The notes under the pieces were generated by a model. That model made no database searches, was not told the origin of the DNA, and saw only the letters and a list, made by a program, of their open reading frames with translations. This document shows, piece by piece, positions 17,050 through 24,708 of a stretch of DNA of 26,667 bases. The stretch comes from Bacillota bacterium. GTDB taxonomy: Bacteria > Bacillota_A > Clostridia > Lachnospirales > Lachnospiraceae. Positions within the stretch are counted from its first letter, which is position 1. Every line of letters begins with the position of its first letter. Both the position numbers and the translations under genes were made by a program. The DNA is taken from the NCBI GenBank assembly GCA_023443925.1, contig JAEZSL010000203.1, forward strand, positions 1 through 26,667, given 5' to 3'.

Positions 17050-17340
17050 ACTTTCTCCCATTTCCTAACTGCTGTTGACATGTGTTCATGCCGCTTAACA
17101 ATTTCGGCCGGCTGCTGATCGCTTTCACCGGTTATCTTCATCCTGCAAAGATCACGGGTTCGATTACCCCTGATCCTGCTGTCCCCAACTATATTTAATT
17201 ACCTGAATAAGTTGTGTTGTGCCTGATGTTATTCATTTCCTTTATGAATATATATTGAATCAGGTGCGGATACCTGATGTCTTTATCCTTTGTTTTATAC
17301 AATGAAACCATTTCTATAATCTGTCCTTTATTCCGTTCTC
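17050..17340 (-). other. Long leader of the VanY-type gene
   Basis: The only promoter-like site found for the gene is at 17341-17349, which implies an mRNA leader of about 290 bases. On the minus strand it holds a 7-bp hairpin ATCAGGT-ATCCGC-ACCTGAT (17259-17278) and two more copies of an ATCAGG word. It does not match a riboswitch class I know, and a nearer promoter may have been missed. I see no gene in it. Confidence 0.35.
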
Positions 17341-17349
17341 ATTATATCA
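17341..17349 (-). promoter_or_regulatory. Extended -10 promoter before the VanY-type gene
   Basis: On the minus strand TGATATAAT is a full extended -10 element within TGTGATATAAT. No good -35 stands 16-18 bases upstream. The same 11-base word appears in front of pncB and plsC. Confidence 0.5.
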
Positions 17350-17450
17350 CATTCCGGCATAAAATCTATGGTTTTTTACGTAATATTCAGTTTTATAATC
17401 GCTTAATACCATTTTTTATTGAAATAAATTGATAATTTTGGTATATTTGC

Positions 17451-18908
17451 TTAATTATGGTTATTGACATTAATATTGTCTAACAATTGGTTTTTCAACT
17501 GATACAATTCATTGGATAAGTCTACATAGACGTCATGGGGATTTACAAGTCTTCTGGTTTCATCCCACAGTGTCTCCAGCTCGTTCCGGCAGTACTCCCG
17601 GATTTCCATAACAGACGGAGAAGAATATACGCATTTTCCGTTCTTAAAAATAGGTATCAATAACTCTCTTAAAGTATAGGTTCCGGCCTTCAGATATGTC
17701 TTTTTCCAGGTAGCCAGGGGATCAAACAGCTTTAAAGGATTCTCTTCCGAATACTTCTCATCCGCCATGGCAATTAAATCTGCCTTGATTTTGCCGCTTT
17801 CTTTCTCATAAACACGGTAAACGGTTTTATTCCCGGGATTAGTAATCTTCCAGGGATTTTCCGATAATTTTATCTTCGGAATAAACTCTCCGTTCTTTTT
17901 TATAGCTGCCAATTTGTAAACACCGCCAAAAGCCGGGCAATCCTTGGAAGTAATCAGGTTCGTACCTACTCCCCAGGAATCTATGGCAGCACCCTGGGTT
18001 TTTAAGGAGTCGATTAAATATTCGTCCAAGTCACTGGAGGCAACAATGGATGCATCCTTAAAACCAGCCGCATCCAGCATCTTTCTTGCCTTTTTGGACA
18101 AATAGGCCAGATCGCCGCTGTCTAAACGGATACCGTATTTTTTCGGCATATGTCCTGCTTCCCTTAATTCCGTAAACACCTTAACCGCATTGGGAACACC
18201 GGACCGCAGCGTATCATAAGTATCCACTAAAAGTGTGGCATTATTGGGGTAAAGGTCCGCATATTCACGAAAAGCCGACAGCTCGTCCTCGAAACTCATA
18301 ATCCAGCTGTGTGCATGAGTGCCCAAAGCCGGAACACCAAACTTTTTGGCAGCCAATACATTGCTGGTACCGCTGCACCCGCCGATCACGGCTGCTCTTG
18401 CACCGTAAATACCAGCATCCGGCCCCTGTGCCCGTCTTAAACCAAATTCCATAACACTTTCCCCTTTGGCTGCATAACAAACCCGGGAAGCTTTCGTGGC
18501 AATCAGGCTCTGGTGATTAATAATATTTAAGATTGCAGTCTCCACCAGCTGTGCTTCCATAATCGGTGCTATTACTTTTAATAAAGGCTCCATGGGAAAA
18601 ACCACAGTTCCTTCCGGAACCGCATAAATATCCCCTGTAAACCGGAAATCTTTCAGATAAGCCAAAAAGTCCTCATCAAACATATCCAAACTTTTTAAAT
18701 AGTCAATATCTTCACTGCTAAAATGTATTCTTTCTATATAATCAATAACCTGCTCCAGACCGGCACATATGGCATACCCGCTGCCGGATGGATTATTCCG
18801 GTAGAATACGTCAAAAATTACCGTGTCATTGCCGTTATTTTTAAAATAGCCCTGCATCATTGTTAGTTCATAAAAATCAGTTAATAAAGTCAGATTCTCT
18901 TTTTCCAT
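17451..18908 (-). CDS. pncB: Nicotinate phosphoribosyltransferase
   Basis: This cytoplasmic salvage enzyme joins nicotinate and PRPP to form nicotinate mononucleotide for NAD synthesis. The 485-residue length fits the family. Signature blocks are LLTDFYELTMMQGYF (8-22), FGLRRAQGPDAG (155-166), GTHAHSW (196-202) with the likely phospho-accepting His200, and RLDSGDL (261-267). AGGAG lies 7 bases before ATG 18908, which supports the start. It is a single-gene unit between the VanY-type gene and the divergent plsC. The mRNA leader may be about 260 bases long if the promoter at 19176 is the right one. Confidence 0.95.
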   Translation of the reverse strand: MEKENLTLLTDFYELTMMQGYFKNNGNDTVIFDVFYRNNPSGSGYAICAGLEQVIDYIERIHFSSEDIDYLKSLDMFDEDFLAYLKDFRFTGDIYAVPEGTVVFPMEPLLKVIAPIMEAQLVETAILNIINHQSLIATKASRVCYAAKGESVMEFGLRRAQGPDAGIYGARAAVIGGCSGTSNVLAAKKFGVPALGTHAHSWIMSFEDELSAFREYADLYPNNATLLVDTYDTLRSGVPNAVKVFTELREAGHMPKKYGIRLDSGDLAYLSKKARKMLDAAGFKDASIVASSDLDEYLIDSLKTQGAAIDSWGVGTNLITSKDCPAFGGVYKLAAIKKNGEFIPKIKLSENPWKITNPGNKTVYRVYEKESGKIKADLIAMADEKYSEENPLKLFDPLATWKKTYLKAGTYTLRELLIPIFKNGKCVYSSPSVMEIREYCRNELETLWDETRRLVNPHDVYVDLSNELYQLKNQLLDNINVNNHN

Positions 18909-19175
18909 GCTGCTGCTCCTTTGTTCTCATGCCGCCAAAACTTACATTTATTCTTCCTTTGTGAATATCCAGCCGCTTATTCTTCGCAGATGGTGTATTC
19001 CCTTATAAGTGTACATAATTTATGCAATAAAATACAAATTATACAATTCTTTCTGCGGCTGTGCACTGTGATCTTAAAATTCTGTCCAATCATCTGTGCC
19101 CCCAAATATGTGTGTACGGACTCCAGTCGGAATTAACACTGCCAACTTGATTGCATTATATTTATTCCGTTTTAC
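18909..19175 (-). other. Leader of pncB without recognised structure
   Basis: This stretch between the candidate pncB promoter and its ribosome site carries no convincing gene. A short palindrome GACT-GG-AGTC lies near 19118-19130. No riboswitch for NAD or nicotinate is recognisable to me. The remainder up to 19432 holds the two divergent promoters for pncB and plsC. Confidence 0.3.
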
Positions 19176-19184
19176 ATTATATCA
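19176..19184 (-). promoter_or_regulatory. Extended -10 promoter of pncB
   Basis: On the minus strand TGATATAAT lies within AATGTGATATAATG, almost identical to the element before the VanY-type gene. A weak TTGTAC stands 16 bases upstream. Confidence 0.55.
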
Positions 19185-19340
19185 CATTCTTAAAATAGTA
19201 CAACTAATAGCAAAAGAATTAATAATAGTTAAGAATTTCTTAAGCAACCGTCAGGGCTATTTTGCAGTTTAATTTCCCGGTGAATTAATACGGACCGGTT
19301 AAAATAAAATCAAAAATATTTCGTATTTTCATTCAGGCTG

Positions 19341-19349
19341 TGATATAAT
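19341..19349 (+). promoter_or_regulatory. Extended -10 promoter of plsC
   Basis: TGATATAAT (TATAAT at 19344-19349) on the plus strand lies within TGTGATATAAT. The -35 region is poor. The leader to plsC is about 75 bases. Confidence 0.55.
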
Positions 19350-19432
19350 ATATAAAGCAAAATCGGACTGTTACATATATCATTTGTTAATGTTACAGCA
19401 TTTTCCGATGAATCAAATAATGGGAGGGTTTT

Positions 19433-20167
19433 ATGAAAACCTTATTAACACTTTTATTTTTACTTATATTTTTTATTATTAGTATACCTCTTTTTTTAGT
19501 GGTAATAATTATAGGAAAAATAAATCCACGTTCGAAGGTACGTACCTCACAAGCAATTGTGGTGACAGCCTTCCGGATTATTTTGTTCCTGTGCGGTATT
19601 AAAAAGACAGTGATCGGAGTTGAAAATATACCGAAGGAGGAAGCTGTGTTATACGTTTCCAACCACCGCAGTTATTTCGATATCCTTATCGGCTATACCT
19701 CCGTTCCCAATCTAACGGGCTATGTAGCCAAAAAGGAAATGTCGGGTATTCCTTTTATCAGCTGGTGGATGCGGTTTCTTAACTGCCTGTTTCTGGACCG
19801 TGATAATATAAGGGAAGGTCTTAAGACCATATTGGAAGGCGTAGAACTGATTAAAAACGGCTATTCGGTTTTTATCGCTCCGGAAGGCACAAGGAACCAG
19901 GAAAATGACATGCTTCCCTTTAAAGAAGGCAGTCTGAAAATGGCTGAAAAAACCGGTTGTGCTATTATTCCCGTATCCATTAGTAATACGGATAATATCT
20001 TCGAAAACCATATTCCCTGGATCAGACGGGCTCATGTAATAATCGAATTTGGAAAACCGGTATACCCAGGTGAGCTTAATAAAGAAAACCGCAAATTCAT
20101 CGGTTCCTATGTACAAGGCATCATTCGTGAAACACTGAATAAAAATGCATCCTTAGTGAAATTCTAA
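19433..20167 (+). CDS. plsC: 1-acyl-sn-glycerol-3-phosphate acyltransferase
   Basis: This membrane-bound enzyme adds the second acyl chain to lysophosphatidic acid, giving phosphatidic acid for phospholipid synthesis. The 244-residue protein starts with a hydrophobic anchor (about 3-28). It has the catalytic NHRSYFD motif (77-83, His78 and Asp83), the glycerol-phosphate binding region around FLDRDN, and APEGTR (149-154). GGGAGG 5 bases before the ATG supports the start. A gene for a small membrane protein follows on the same strand but with its own promoter, so the two are probably not one operon. Confidence 0.95.
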   Translation: MKTLLTLLFLLIFFIISIPLFLVVIIIGKINPRSKVRTSQAIVVTAFRIILFLCGIKKTVIGVENIPKEEAVLYVSNHRSYFDILIGYTSVPNLTGYVAKKEMSGIPFISWWMRFLNCLFLDRDNIREGLKTILEGVELIKNGYSVFIAPEGTRNQENDMLPFKEGSLKMAEKTGCAIIPVSISNTDNIFENHIPWIRRAHVIIEFGKPVYPGELNKENRKFIGSYVQGIIRETLNKNASLVKF

Positions 20168-20169
20168 GA

Positions 20170-20321
20170 CTTGAGTCAAGTGATAAAGGTCTCTCAGCTT
20201 GATTTTTGAGACGTTAGAGGCTTGTAAAAAATATAGTGTCCGAGGGAAAGGCAGCTAAATTGAATATACGTACACTGTATCCTTCAGCATATAAAATTGA
20301 CCTTTTGATACTCGAATCAAG
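20170..20321. repeat. Palindromic intergenic repeat, copy B
   Basis: The left arm (20170-20191, ending AAAGGTC) and right arm (20299-20321, starting GACCTTTTGA) are imperfect inverted repeats. The right arm and the block after the left arm (AAAGGTC-Y-CTCA, then ATTTTTGA) match copy A at 10012-10081. Copy B has about 85 extra bases in its middle. It fills the gap between the plsC stop and the next promoter and codes for nothing visible. Confidence 0.65.
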
Positions 20322-20323
20322 GC

Positions 20324-20352
20324 TTGAACTTTTAAATAATTAATGTTACAAT
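20324..20352 (+). promoter_or_regulatory. Sigma-A promoter of the small membrane protein gene
   Basis: TTGAAC (20324-20329) and TACAAT (20347-20352) are spaced by exactly 17 bases. The -35 begins 3 bases after the right arm of repeat copy B. The leader is about 30 bases. Confidence 0.65.
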
Positions 20353-20388
20353 ATTACCACTGTATTAATGAGGGAAGGAGGTACATAC

Positions 20389-20850
20389 ATGCACCCCGCT
20401 TTAATAGCTTTGATAATAATTTTGGTTGTCGTTACCGGAGCCCTGATATTTTTAGCGATATACGGAAGAAAGCTTCAGAAGAAATCGGAAGCATCCCAGG
20501 CACAGATGAAAGCCGGAGCACAGACAGTCTCAATTTTAGTTATAGATAAAAAGCGCATGAAACTTAAGGAAGCAAATCTTCCGAAGATAGTTTTAGACCA
20601 GACACCCAGATATCTGCGCGGCTCTAAAGTGCCCATCGTAAAGGCGAAAATCGGCCCCAAGATCATGACTTTAATGTGCGATGATAAGATATTTGATTTA
20701 ATTCCCGTTAAAAAAGAAGTAAAGGCAGTTATGAACGGTATTTATATTATGGATGTCAAAGGAATGCGTTCGAATTTAGATGTGAAGCCCGTTAAACAGA
20801 AGTTCTTCCAGCGAATGAAAAATAATTTAATTAATAGAAAAAAGGCTTAA
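20389..20850 (+). CDS. Small single-pass membrane protein of unknown function
   Basis: I do not recognise the family. The 153-residue product has one N-terminal membrane segment (about 4-25), a short basic linker (GRKLQKKSE) and a cytoplasmic domain of about 110 residues that is Lys-rich (calculated feel basic) with alternating hydrophobic residues suggesting beta strands. ATG 20389 is preferred because AGGAGG (20376-20381) is 7 bases in front; a longer frame from 20368 overlaps that site. It has its own promoter and a strong terminator. It stays near plsC here, which is a weak hint at a membrane-related role only. Confidence 0.8.
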   Translation: MHPALIALIIILVVVTGALIFLAIYGRKLQKKSEASQAQMKAGAQTVSILVIDKKRMKLKEANLPKIVLDQTPRYLRGSKVPIVKAKIGPKIMTLMCDDKIFDLIPVKKEVKAVMNGIYIMDVKGMRSNLDVKPVKQKFFQRMKNNLINRKKA

Positions 20851-20856
20851 ATAAAA

Positions 20857-20930
20857 GGTTATAATCGTTTTTATCTGAACTTACGTGTTCTGCACGAAGC
20901 CAGGGTAAACAGGATTATAACCATTTTTTT
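20857..20930. terminator. Bidirectional terminator between convergent genes
   Basis: GGTTATAATC (20857-20866) pairs perfectly with GATTATAACC (20913-20922). The 46-base interior holds a second small hairpin (CGTG/CACG). Seven T follow on the plus strand (20924-20930) and a T-rich run (TTTTATTT) follows on the minus strand. It ends both the plus-strand gene and the ddl-murI-DUF1934 operon, whose last stop codon touches it. Confidence 0.85.
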
Positions 20931-21357
20931 AAACCGCCTTTTTGGAACTTATCTTTAACTGTATCTGGCAGTCGGATATAAAGGCATAATTAATATCCAG
21001 ACCATAGTTAATTTCCGCCGTAATTTTGTCTTCTTCTTCCGTAACCTTTATCTGAGTCGTATAGATCCCTACCTGAAGTTCTCCGTAAGGTGTCTGGTAA
21101 TAGGTTGTGTTTTTGGTGTTTTCTTCAAAAACCATATGCACATTGCTGGCACCTCTTTTAATGATATCCACCTGTTTTTCGGCAATCTTTATGGTACAGT
21201 TTGTGATTCCCTCTATGTCTTCGAGGATTTCTTCATATACAATAAAATGCTTTCCGTTGCGGTTATAATATTCTCCCACCGAAATTACTTCAACGGCTTC
21301 CTCTTTATCTATTTCATATTGAAGCCCGGATATTGACACCAATACATTCTTTTTCAT
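20929..21357 (-). CDS. DUF1934 (YwiB-like) beta-barrel protein
   Basis: The 142-residue protein fits the DUF1934 family, small calycin-like barrel proteins of unknown function. It shows strand-rich stretches such as VLVSISGLQY, HFIVYEEILE, YYQTPYGELQVGIYTTQI and ITAEINYGLDIN. GGAGG lies 4 bases before the ATG. It is the last gene of the operon with ddl and murI, 53 bases after murI, and its stop codon sits in the base of the bidirectional terminator. It has no membrane segment or signal peptide. Linkage to wall precursor genes is suggestive but does not prove a wall role. Confidence 0.8.
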   Translation of the reverse strand: MKKNVLVSISGLQYEIDKEEAVEVISVGEYYNRNGKHFIVYEEILEDIEGITNCTIKIAEKQVDIIKRGASNVHMVFEENTKNTTYYQTPYGELQVGIYTTQIKVTEEEDKITAEINYGLDINYAFISDCQIQLKISSKKAV

Positions 21358-21410
21358 GTTACCTCCATTCGGAATGGTTTATCCCAGATTTATATCCGGT
21401 TCCACCCGTT

Positions 21411-22232
21411 TTAGCCTATCGCATCAGCATAACTCTCAATATTTACATCCTTGGTTTCCACCACTTCACAAGGTAGAATCGTGTTGGCAAATTTCTGAAA
21501 TTTTTCAGCTCCGTCACTGACATAAAACCGGTGTTCTCCGGCCGGAGTCAGACTTTCCAGTCCTTTGCTTATAAGCACTTCCTTTAAGGTTCTGGCAGTT
21601 TCATAGGCAGGATTCACCAATGCAACTTTGTCTCCTATAATGGAACCTATGGTATGACGGATTAAAGGATAATGGGTGCATCCTAATACCAGTGTGTCAA
21701 TCTCATACTCTTTTAATTCACTCATATACCTTTTAGCAACCTCTACCGTTATGGGATCGGTAAGCCAACCTTCCTCAACCAGCGGTACAAATAGGGGACA
21801 GGCTTTTCCATACACTTTTACATGAGGGCTGGTTTTGCTTAAATAGGAAGTATATATTCCGCTGTTTATGGTACCTTCCGTTCCGATTATGCCGATATTT
21901 CCGTTCCTGGTCGTTTCCGCCGCTGTTTTGGCTCCCGGTTCAACAACACCAATAACCGGAATCGACACTTCCCTGGATACGGTTTCCAGTGCAAAAGCGC
22001 TTGCCGTATTGCAGGCTATTACAATGGCCTTTACGTTTTTCATCTGAAGGAATTTAACAATTTGTCTGGAGTAGGTGATGATCGTCTGTTTTGACTTACT
22101 GCCATAAGGCACCCTGGCTGTGTCGCCGAAATATATGATAGTCTCATCCGGAATCTGTCTCATAATTTCCCTGGCTACCGTCAGCCCGCCGATACCGGAG
22201 TCAAAAACTCCTATAGGAGCGCTACTTGCCAT
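21411..22232 (-). CDS. murI: Glutamate racemase
   Basis: This cytoplasmic enzyme makes D-glutamate for peptidoglycan. The 273-residue protein has the two catalytic cysteines, Cys74 in VIACNTASA and Cys185 in VLGCTHYPL, plus GVFDSGIGGLTV (8-19) and FGDTARVPYG (35-44). ATG 22232 is preferred since AGGAGG (22241-22246) is 8 bases away; ATG 22238 is only 2 bases from it, and the longer frame to 22376 lies inside ddl in another reading frame. The gene overlaps the end of ddl by 11 bases, indicating translational coupling of two D-amino-acid steps. Confidence 0.96.
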   Translation of the reverse strand: MASSAPIGVFDSGIGGLTVAREIMRQIPDETIIYFGDTARVPYGSKSKQTIITYSRQIVKFLQMKNVKAIVIACNTASAFALETVSREVSIPVIGVVEPGAKTAAETTRNGNIGIIGTEGTINSGIYTSYLSKTSPHVKVYGKACPLFVPLVEEGWLTDPITVEVAKRYMSELKEYEIDTLVLGCTHYPLIRHTIGSIIGDKVALVNPAYETARTLKEVLISKGLESLTPAGEHRFYVSDGAEKFQKFANTILPCEVVETKDVNIESYADAIG

Positions 22233-23307
22233 CTCCATCTCCTCCTGCTTCCAATGCCCTGGCAAATGCCAGCTGTAGTAATTTTTCCACCAGCTGGGGT
22301 TTCCCGATACCCTTTGCTTCCCATAACATGGGGTACATACTGATACCCGTAAAGCCCGGCAGGGTATTAATTTCATTAAAAATTACTTCCCCTGTCTCCT
22401 TATCTACAAAAAAGTCTACCCTGGATAATCCGTATCCATCCACGGCCTTAAAAATTTTAACTGCATAATCTCTGATTGTTTCAGCTGCATTGCCGGGAAG
22501 TTCAGGGGATAGTATGGTTTTGGAGGCTTCGTTATTGTATTTTGCATCATAATCGTAGAAATCCGCAGCGGCAATAATTTCGCCTACTCCGGAGGCTTTG
22601 GGTTCATTCCCTCCAAGAACCGCACATTCCACTTCCCTGCCGTTAATGGTTTCCTCAACCAGAATCTTTCTGTCATGCCCAGCGGCACTATGTAAGCCTC
22701 TTATTAATTCCTCTCTGTTATGGGCTTTTGATACACCTCTTGAAGAACCGGCATTGGATGGTTTGATAAATACGGGATAACTGAGTTTTTGCTCCACCTT
22801 TTCTGCTGCACGGCCAGGCTGTTCTAATTCCTTCTTAACTATGGAAACATAGTTTGCCTGTCTGATCCCCAGGGTATCTACAATAATTTTAGTAAATAAC
22901 TTATCCATGGATACACCGGAAGCTACTACTCCGCAGCCTACATAAGGGATTTTGGCCAATTCCAGTAGTCCCTGTACCGTTCCGTCTTCCCCGCAAAGTC
23001 CATGAAGTGCGGGAAATACCACATCAACTTTTTCTGTTGTTACTTTATTTGCTTCCAGGAACAGCACCGCCTTCTGAGTGGCATCCGGGGAAATGATTGC
23101 GGTAACCGTTCCCTTTTTCCATTCGCCGGACGAAATCTCTTCCACCTGGTTAACTTTAATCCATTTTCCTTCTTTCGTAATTCCAATTATAATAATCCGG
23201 TATAAATCCGTATTGATATTCTTAATAATAGTAGTTGCTGAAACACATGAAACTTCATGTTCCGAGGACTGTCCTCCGAACAATACTGCTACTGTTTTTT
23301 TATTCAT
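22222..23307 (-). CDS. ddl: D-alanine-D-alanine ligase
   Basis: This cytoplasmic ATP-grasp enzyme joins two D-Ala for the peptidoglycan stem. The 361-residue protein has LFGGQSSEHEVS (9-20), LHGLCGEDGTVQG (101-113), KPSNAGSSRG (182-191) and NEINTLPGFTG (311-321). The omega-loop YDYDAKY (251-257) keeps the Tyr and Lys typical of D-Ala-D-Ala rather than D-Ala-D-lactate ligases. AAGGG about 9 bases before the ATG is a modest ribosome site. It leads the ddl-murI-DUF1934 operon. A pair of direct repeats stands about 85-110 bases upstream. Confidence 0.96.
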   Translation of the reverse strand: MNKKTVAVLFGGQSSEHEVSCVSATTIIKNINTDLYRIIIIGITKEGKWIKVNQVEEISSGEWKKGTVTAIISPDATQKAVLFLEANKVTTEKVDVVFPALHGLCGEDGTVQGLLELAKIPYVGCGVVASGVSMDKLFTKIIVDTLGIRQANYVSIVKKELEQPGRAAEKVEQKLSYPVFIKPSNAGSSRGVSKAHNREELIRGLHSAAGHDRKILVEETINGREVECAVLGGNEPKASGVGEIIAAADFYDYDAKYNNEASKTILSPELPGNAAETIRDYAVKIFKAVDGYGLSRVDFFVDKETGEVIFNEINTLPGFTGISMYPMLWEAKGIGKPQLVEKLLQLAFARALEAGGDGDGK

Positions 23308-23385
23308 AATAGATACCCTTTCTTTATAACCAAAAGAAATATTTTTTACCCCCTCAACGAAATAATACGATTAACAAGAAGTATG

Positions 23386-23422
23386 TTTTACGCCGAGTGA
23401 AAATACTTATACCGAGTAAAAA
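23386..23422 (-). repeat. Spaced direct repeat upstream of ddl
   Basis: Two copies of an A/T-flanked CCGAGT word (CGCCGAGTGAAAATA and ACCGAGTAAAAAAATA on the plus strand) start at 23393 and 23412, 19 bases apart or about two helical turns. That spacing suits a regulator binding one face of DNA upstream of ddl. Confidence 0.4.
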
Positions 23423-23687
23423 AATATAACTAATTTTTAAATTAAGTTTAATCTCTTTGCATAAATCAAGTTCCAGTAAATAAAACGCTTATATTATATC
23501 TATTAAGCTCTCAAATACTTTATTCATTTTACTATTTATTTCTCCAACATTCAATACATTTTATGAATCCTGTACTTTTAATTTACATTAGCACTTATAT
23601 TTGTCCTCTTCTGCAGGTGTCTATAACAGGGGTTTTCACGCCCTGATTTGAGACAGCAAAAGACCTCACCAGAACTTTTTGGCCGAT

Positions 23688-23716
23688 GTTTATTACCCCA
23701 TATTATGGTAATACTA
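23688..23716 (+). promoter_or_regulatory. Sigma-F/G-type promoter of spoIIR
   Basis: GTTTA (23688-23692) matches the sigma-F -35 pattern G-Y-W-T-A. After 14 bases, GGTAATACTA (23707-23716) fits every fixed position of the -10 pattern GGnnAnAnTW, as recalled from Bacillus. spoIIR is a known sigma-F target, so the placement about 90 bases before the gene is as expected. Confidence 0.6.
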
Positions 23717-23808
23717 AAAAATAACAAGAGTAATTCCTATAAAACCCCTGCCGGGTACATAACCAATTAAATATATGACAGCCTGTTTGTCAGGCAGATC
23801 GGAGCTTT

Positions 23809-24507
23809 ATGAAAAGACATATGTTATCCAGTGAGTCAGTTTTACATAAGAGTACGGAACAAATAAATTATTTTTACCGCAGTTTGTTTTATATCTGTCT
23901 TTTGCTAACCGTTATATCAATATTAATGATAAAAGCCTTCCCATCAAACGCCGGGGAAGAAGGAATCCAGGAAGGAATTGCTTCAGAGCTTATCCGTTTT
24001 CATGTGATTGCTAACAGTGACTCCGCAAAAGACCAGGCTTTAAAATTAGAGATTAAACAGGCTCTTACGGATGCCCTGCGTCCTAAACTTGAGAATGTAA
24101 AAGACATAGCAGAAGCACGTACCGTTTTAAAAAGCAATTTACCGGAAATGGTTTCAATTTCCGATGATATTATTAAAGAAAATGGATTTACTTACGAAGC
24201 GGCTGCCACCATTGAGCGAGGCTATTTTCCCTTAAAGGTATACGGAGATTTAACGCTGCCCCCGGGGGAATATGAAGCCGTCCGCGTAGAACTTGGTGAG
24301 GCAAAGGGGCAGAACTGGTGGTGTGTTATGTATCCGCCTTTGTGTTTTGTAGACTCCACCTACAGTATTGTGCCGGATTCCTCCAAGAAGGAATTAAAGT
24401 ATATGCTGACCGACGAAGAATATAACGCTGTGTTTTCAAAAAAAGATACGAAAATAAAAGTTAAATTTAAACTGCTGACCTTATTAAACGATGCGCTGAA
24501 AGAATAA
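23809..24507 (+). CDS. spoIIR: Stage II sporulation protein R
   Basis: SpoIIR is secreted from the forespore and triggers SpoIIGA to process pro-sigma-E in the mother cell. The 232-residue protein has an N-terminal hydrophobic export segment (about 24-44). The family block IRFHVIANSDSAKDQALK is at 62-79, and a C-terminal block NWWCVMYPPLCFVD follows. GGAG stands 4 bases before ATG 23809; an in-frame ATG four codons later is possible. The start region is preceded by a small hairpin. Regulation by forespore sigma-F is supported by the promoter at 23688-23716. It is a single-gene unit. Confidence 0.94.
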   Translation: MKRHMLSSESVLHKSTEQINYFYRSLFYICLLLTVISILMIKAFPSNAGEEGIQEGIASELIRFHVIANSDSAKDQALKLEIKQALTDALRPKLENVKDIAEARTVLKSNLPEMVSISDDIIKENGFTYEAAATIERGYFPLKVYGDLTLPPGEYEAVRVELGEAKGQNWWCVMYPPLCFVDSTYSIVPDSSKKELKYMLTDEEYNAVFSKKDTKIKVKFKLLTLLNDALKE

Positions 24508-24574
24508 GGTTATTTGTTCACTTCCCTGCAAAAAGCAGCAGTTCCGTGAATAATAACAGAATAAGGTACTGCTC

Positions 24575-24603
24575 TTGCAAATAATGCCTCCTGTGTTTAT
24601 AAT
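24575..24603 (+). promoter_or_regulatory. Sigma-A promoter of ispE
   Basis: TTGCAA (24575-24580) and TATAAT (24598-24603) are spaced by exactly 17 bases. The leader to ispE is about 100 bases and shows no obvious regulatory fold. Confidence 0.65.
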
Positions 24604-24708
24604 CATAGGTAAACGTAACTAATTCCGTCACTGCGGCTTTGTGTTATGGCCTCCACGGGTATACCAAACAGTTACAGGCAAACTACATATTGATAAACAG
24701 GAGTATTT

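Larger units (their letters stand above)
23308..23808. other. Divergent intergenic region between ddl and spoIIR
   Basis: This AT-rich gap of about 500 bases contains no gene that I can support. It holds a spaced direct repeat near ddl (23386-23422), a hairpin CAGGG-CCCTG at about 23627-23645, the spoIIR sigma-F-like promoter, and a small hairpin GCCTG-TTTGT-CAGGC (23781-23795) just before the spoIIR ribosome site. No clear sigma-A promoter for ddl was found. Confidence 0.5.

Noticed and set aside
17153..17170. A tRNA T-arm-like sequence (GGGTTCGATTACCC) on the plus strand
   Set aside because: The T-stem does not pair over five bases in the right register, and no acceptor, D or anticodon arm can be built around it.
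18921..19136. A 71-codon plus-strand frame in the pncB leader
   Set aside because: No ribosome site or promoter, and its composition is not protein-like.
22233..22376. N-terminal extension of murI to 22376
   Set aside because: The added residues come from out-of-frame ddl sequence, and AGGAGG supports ATG 22232.
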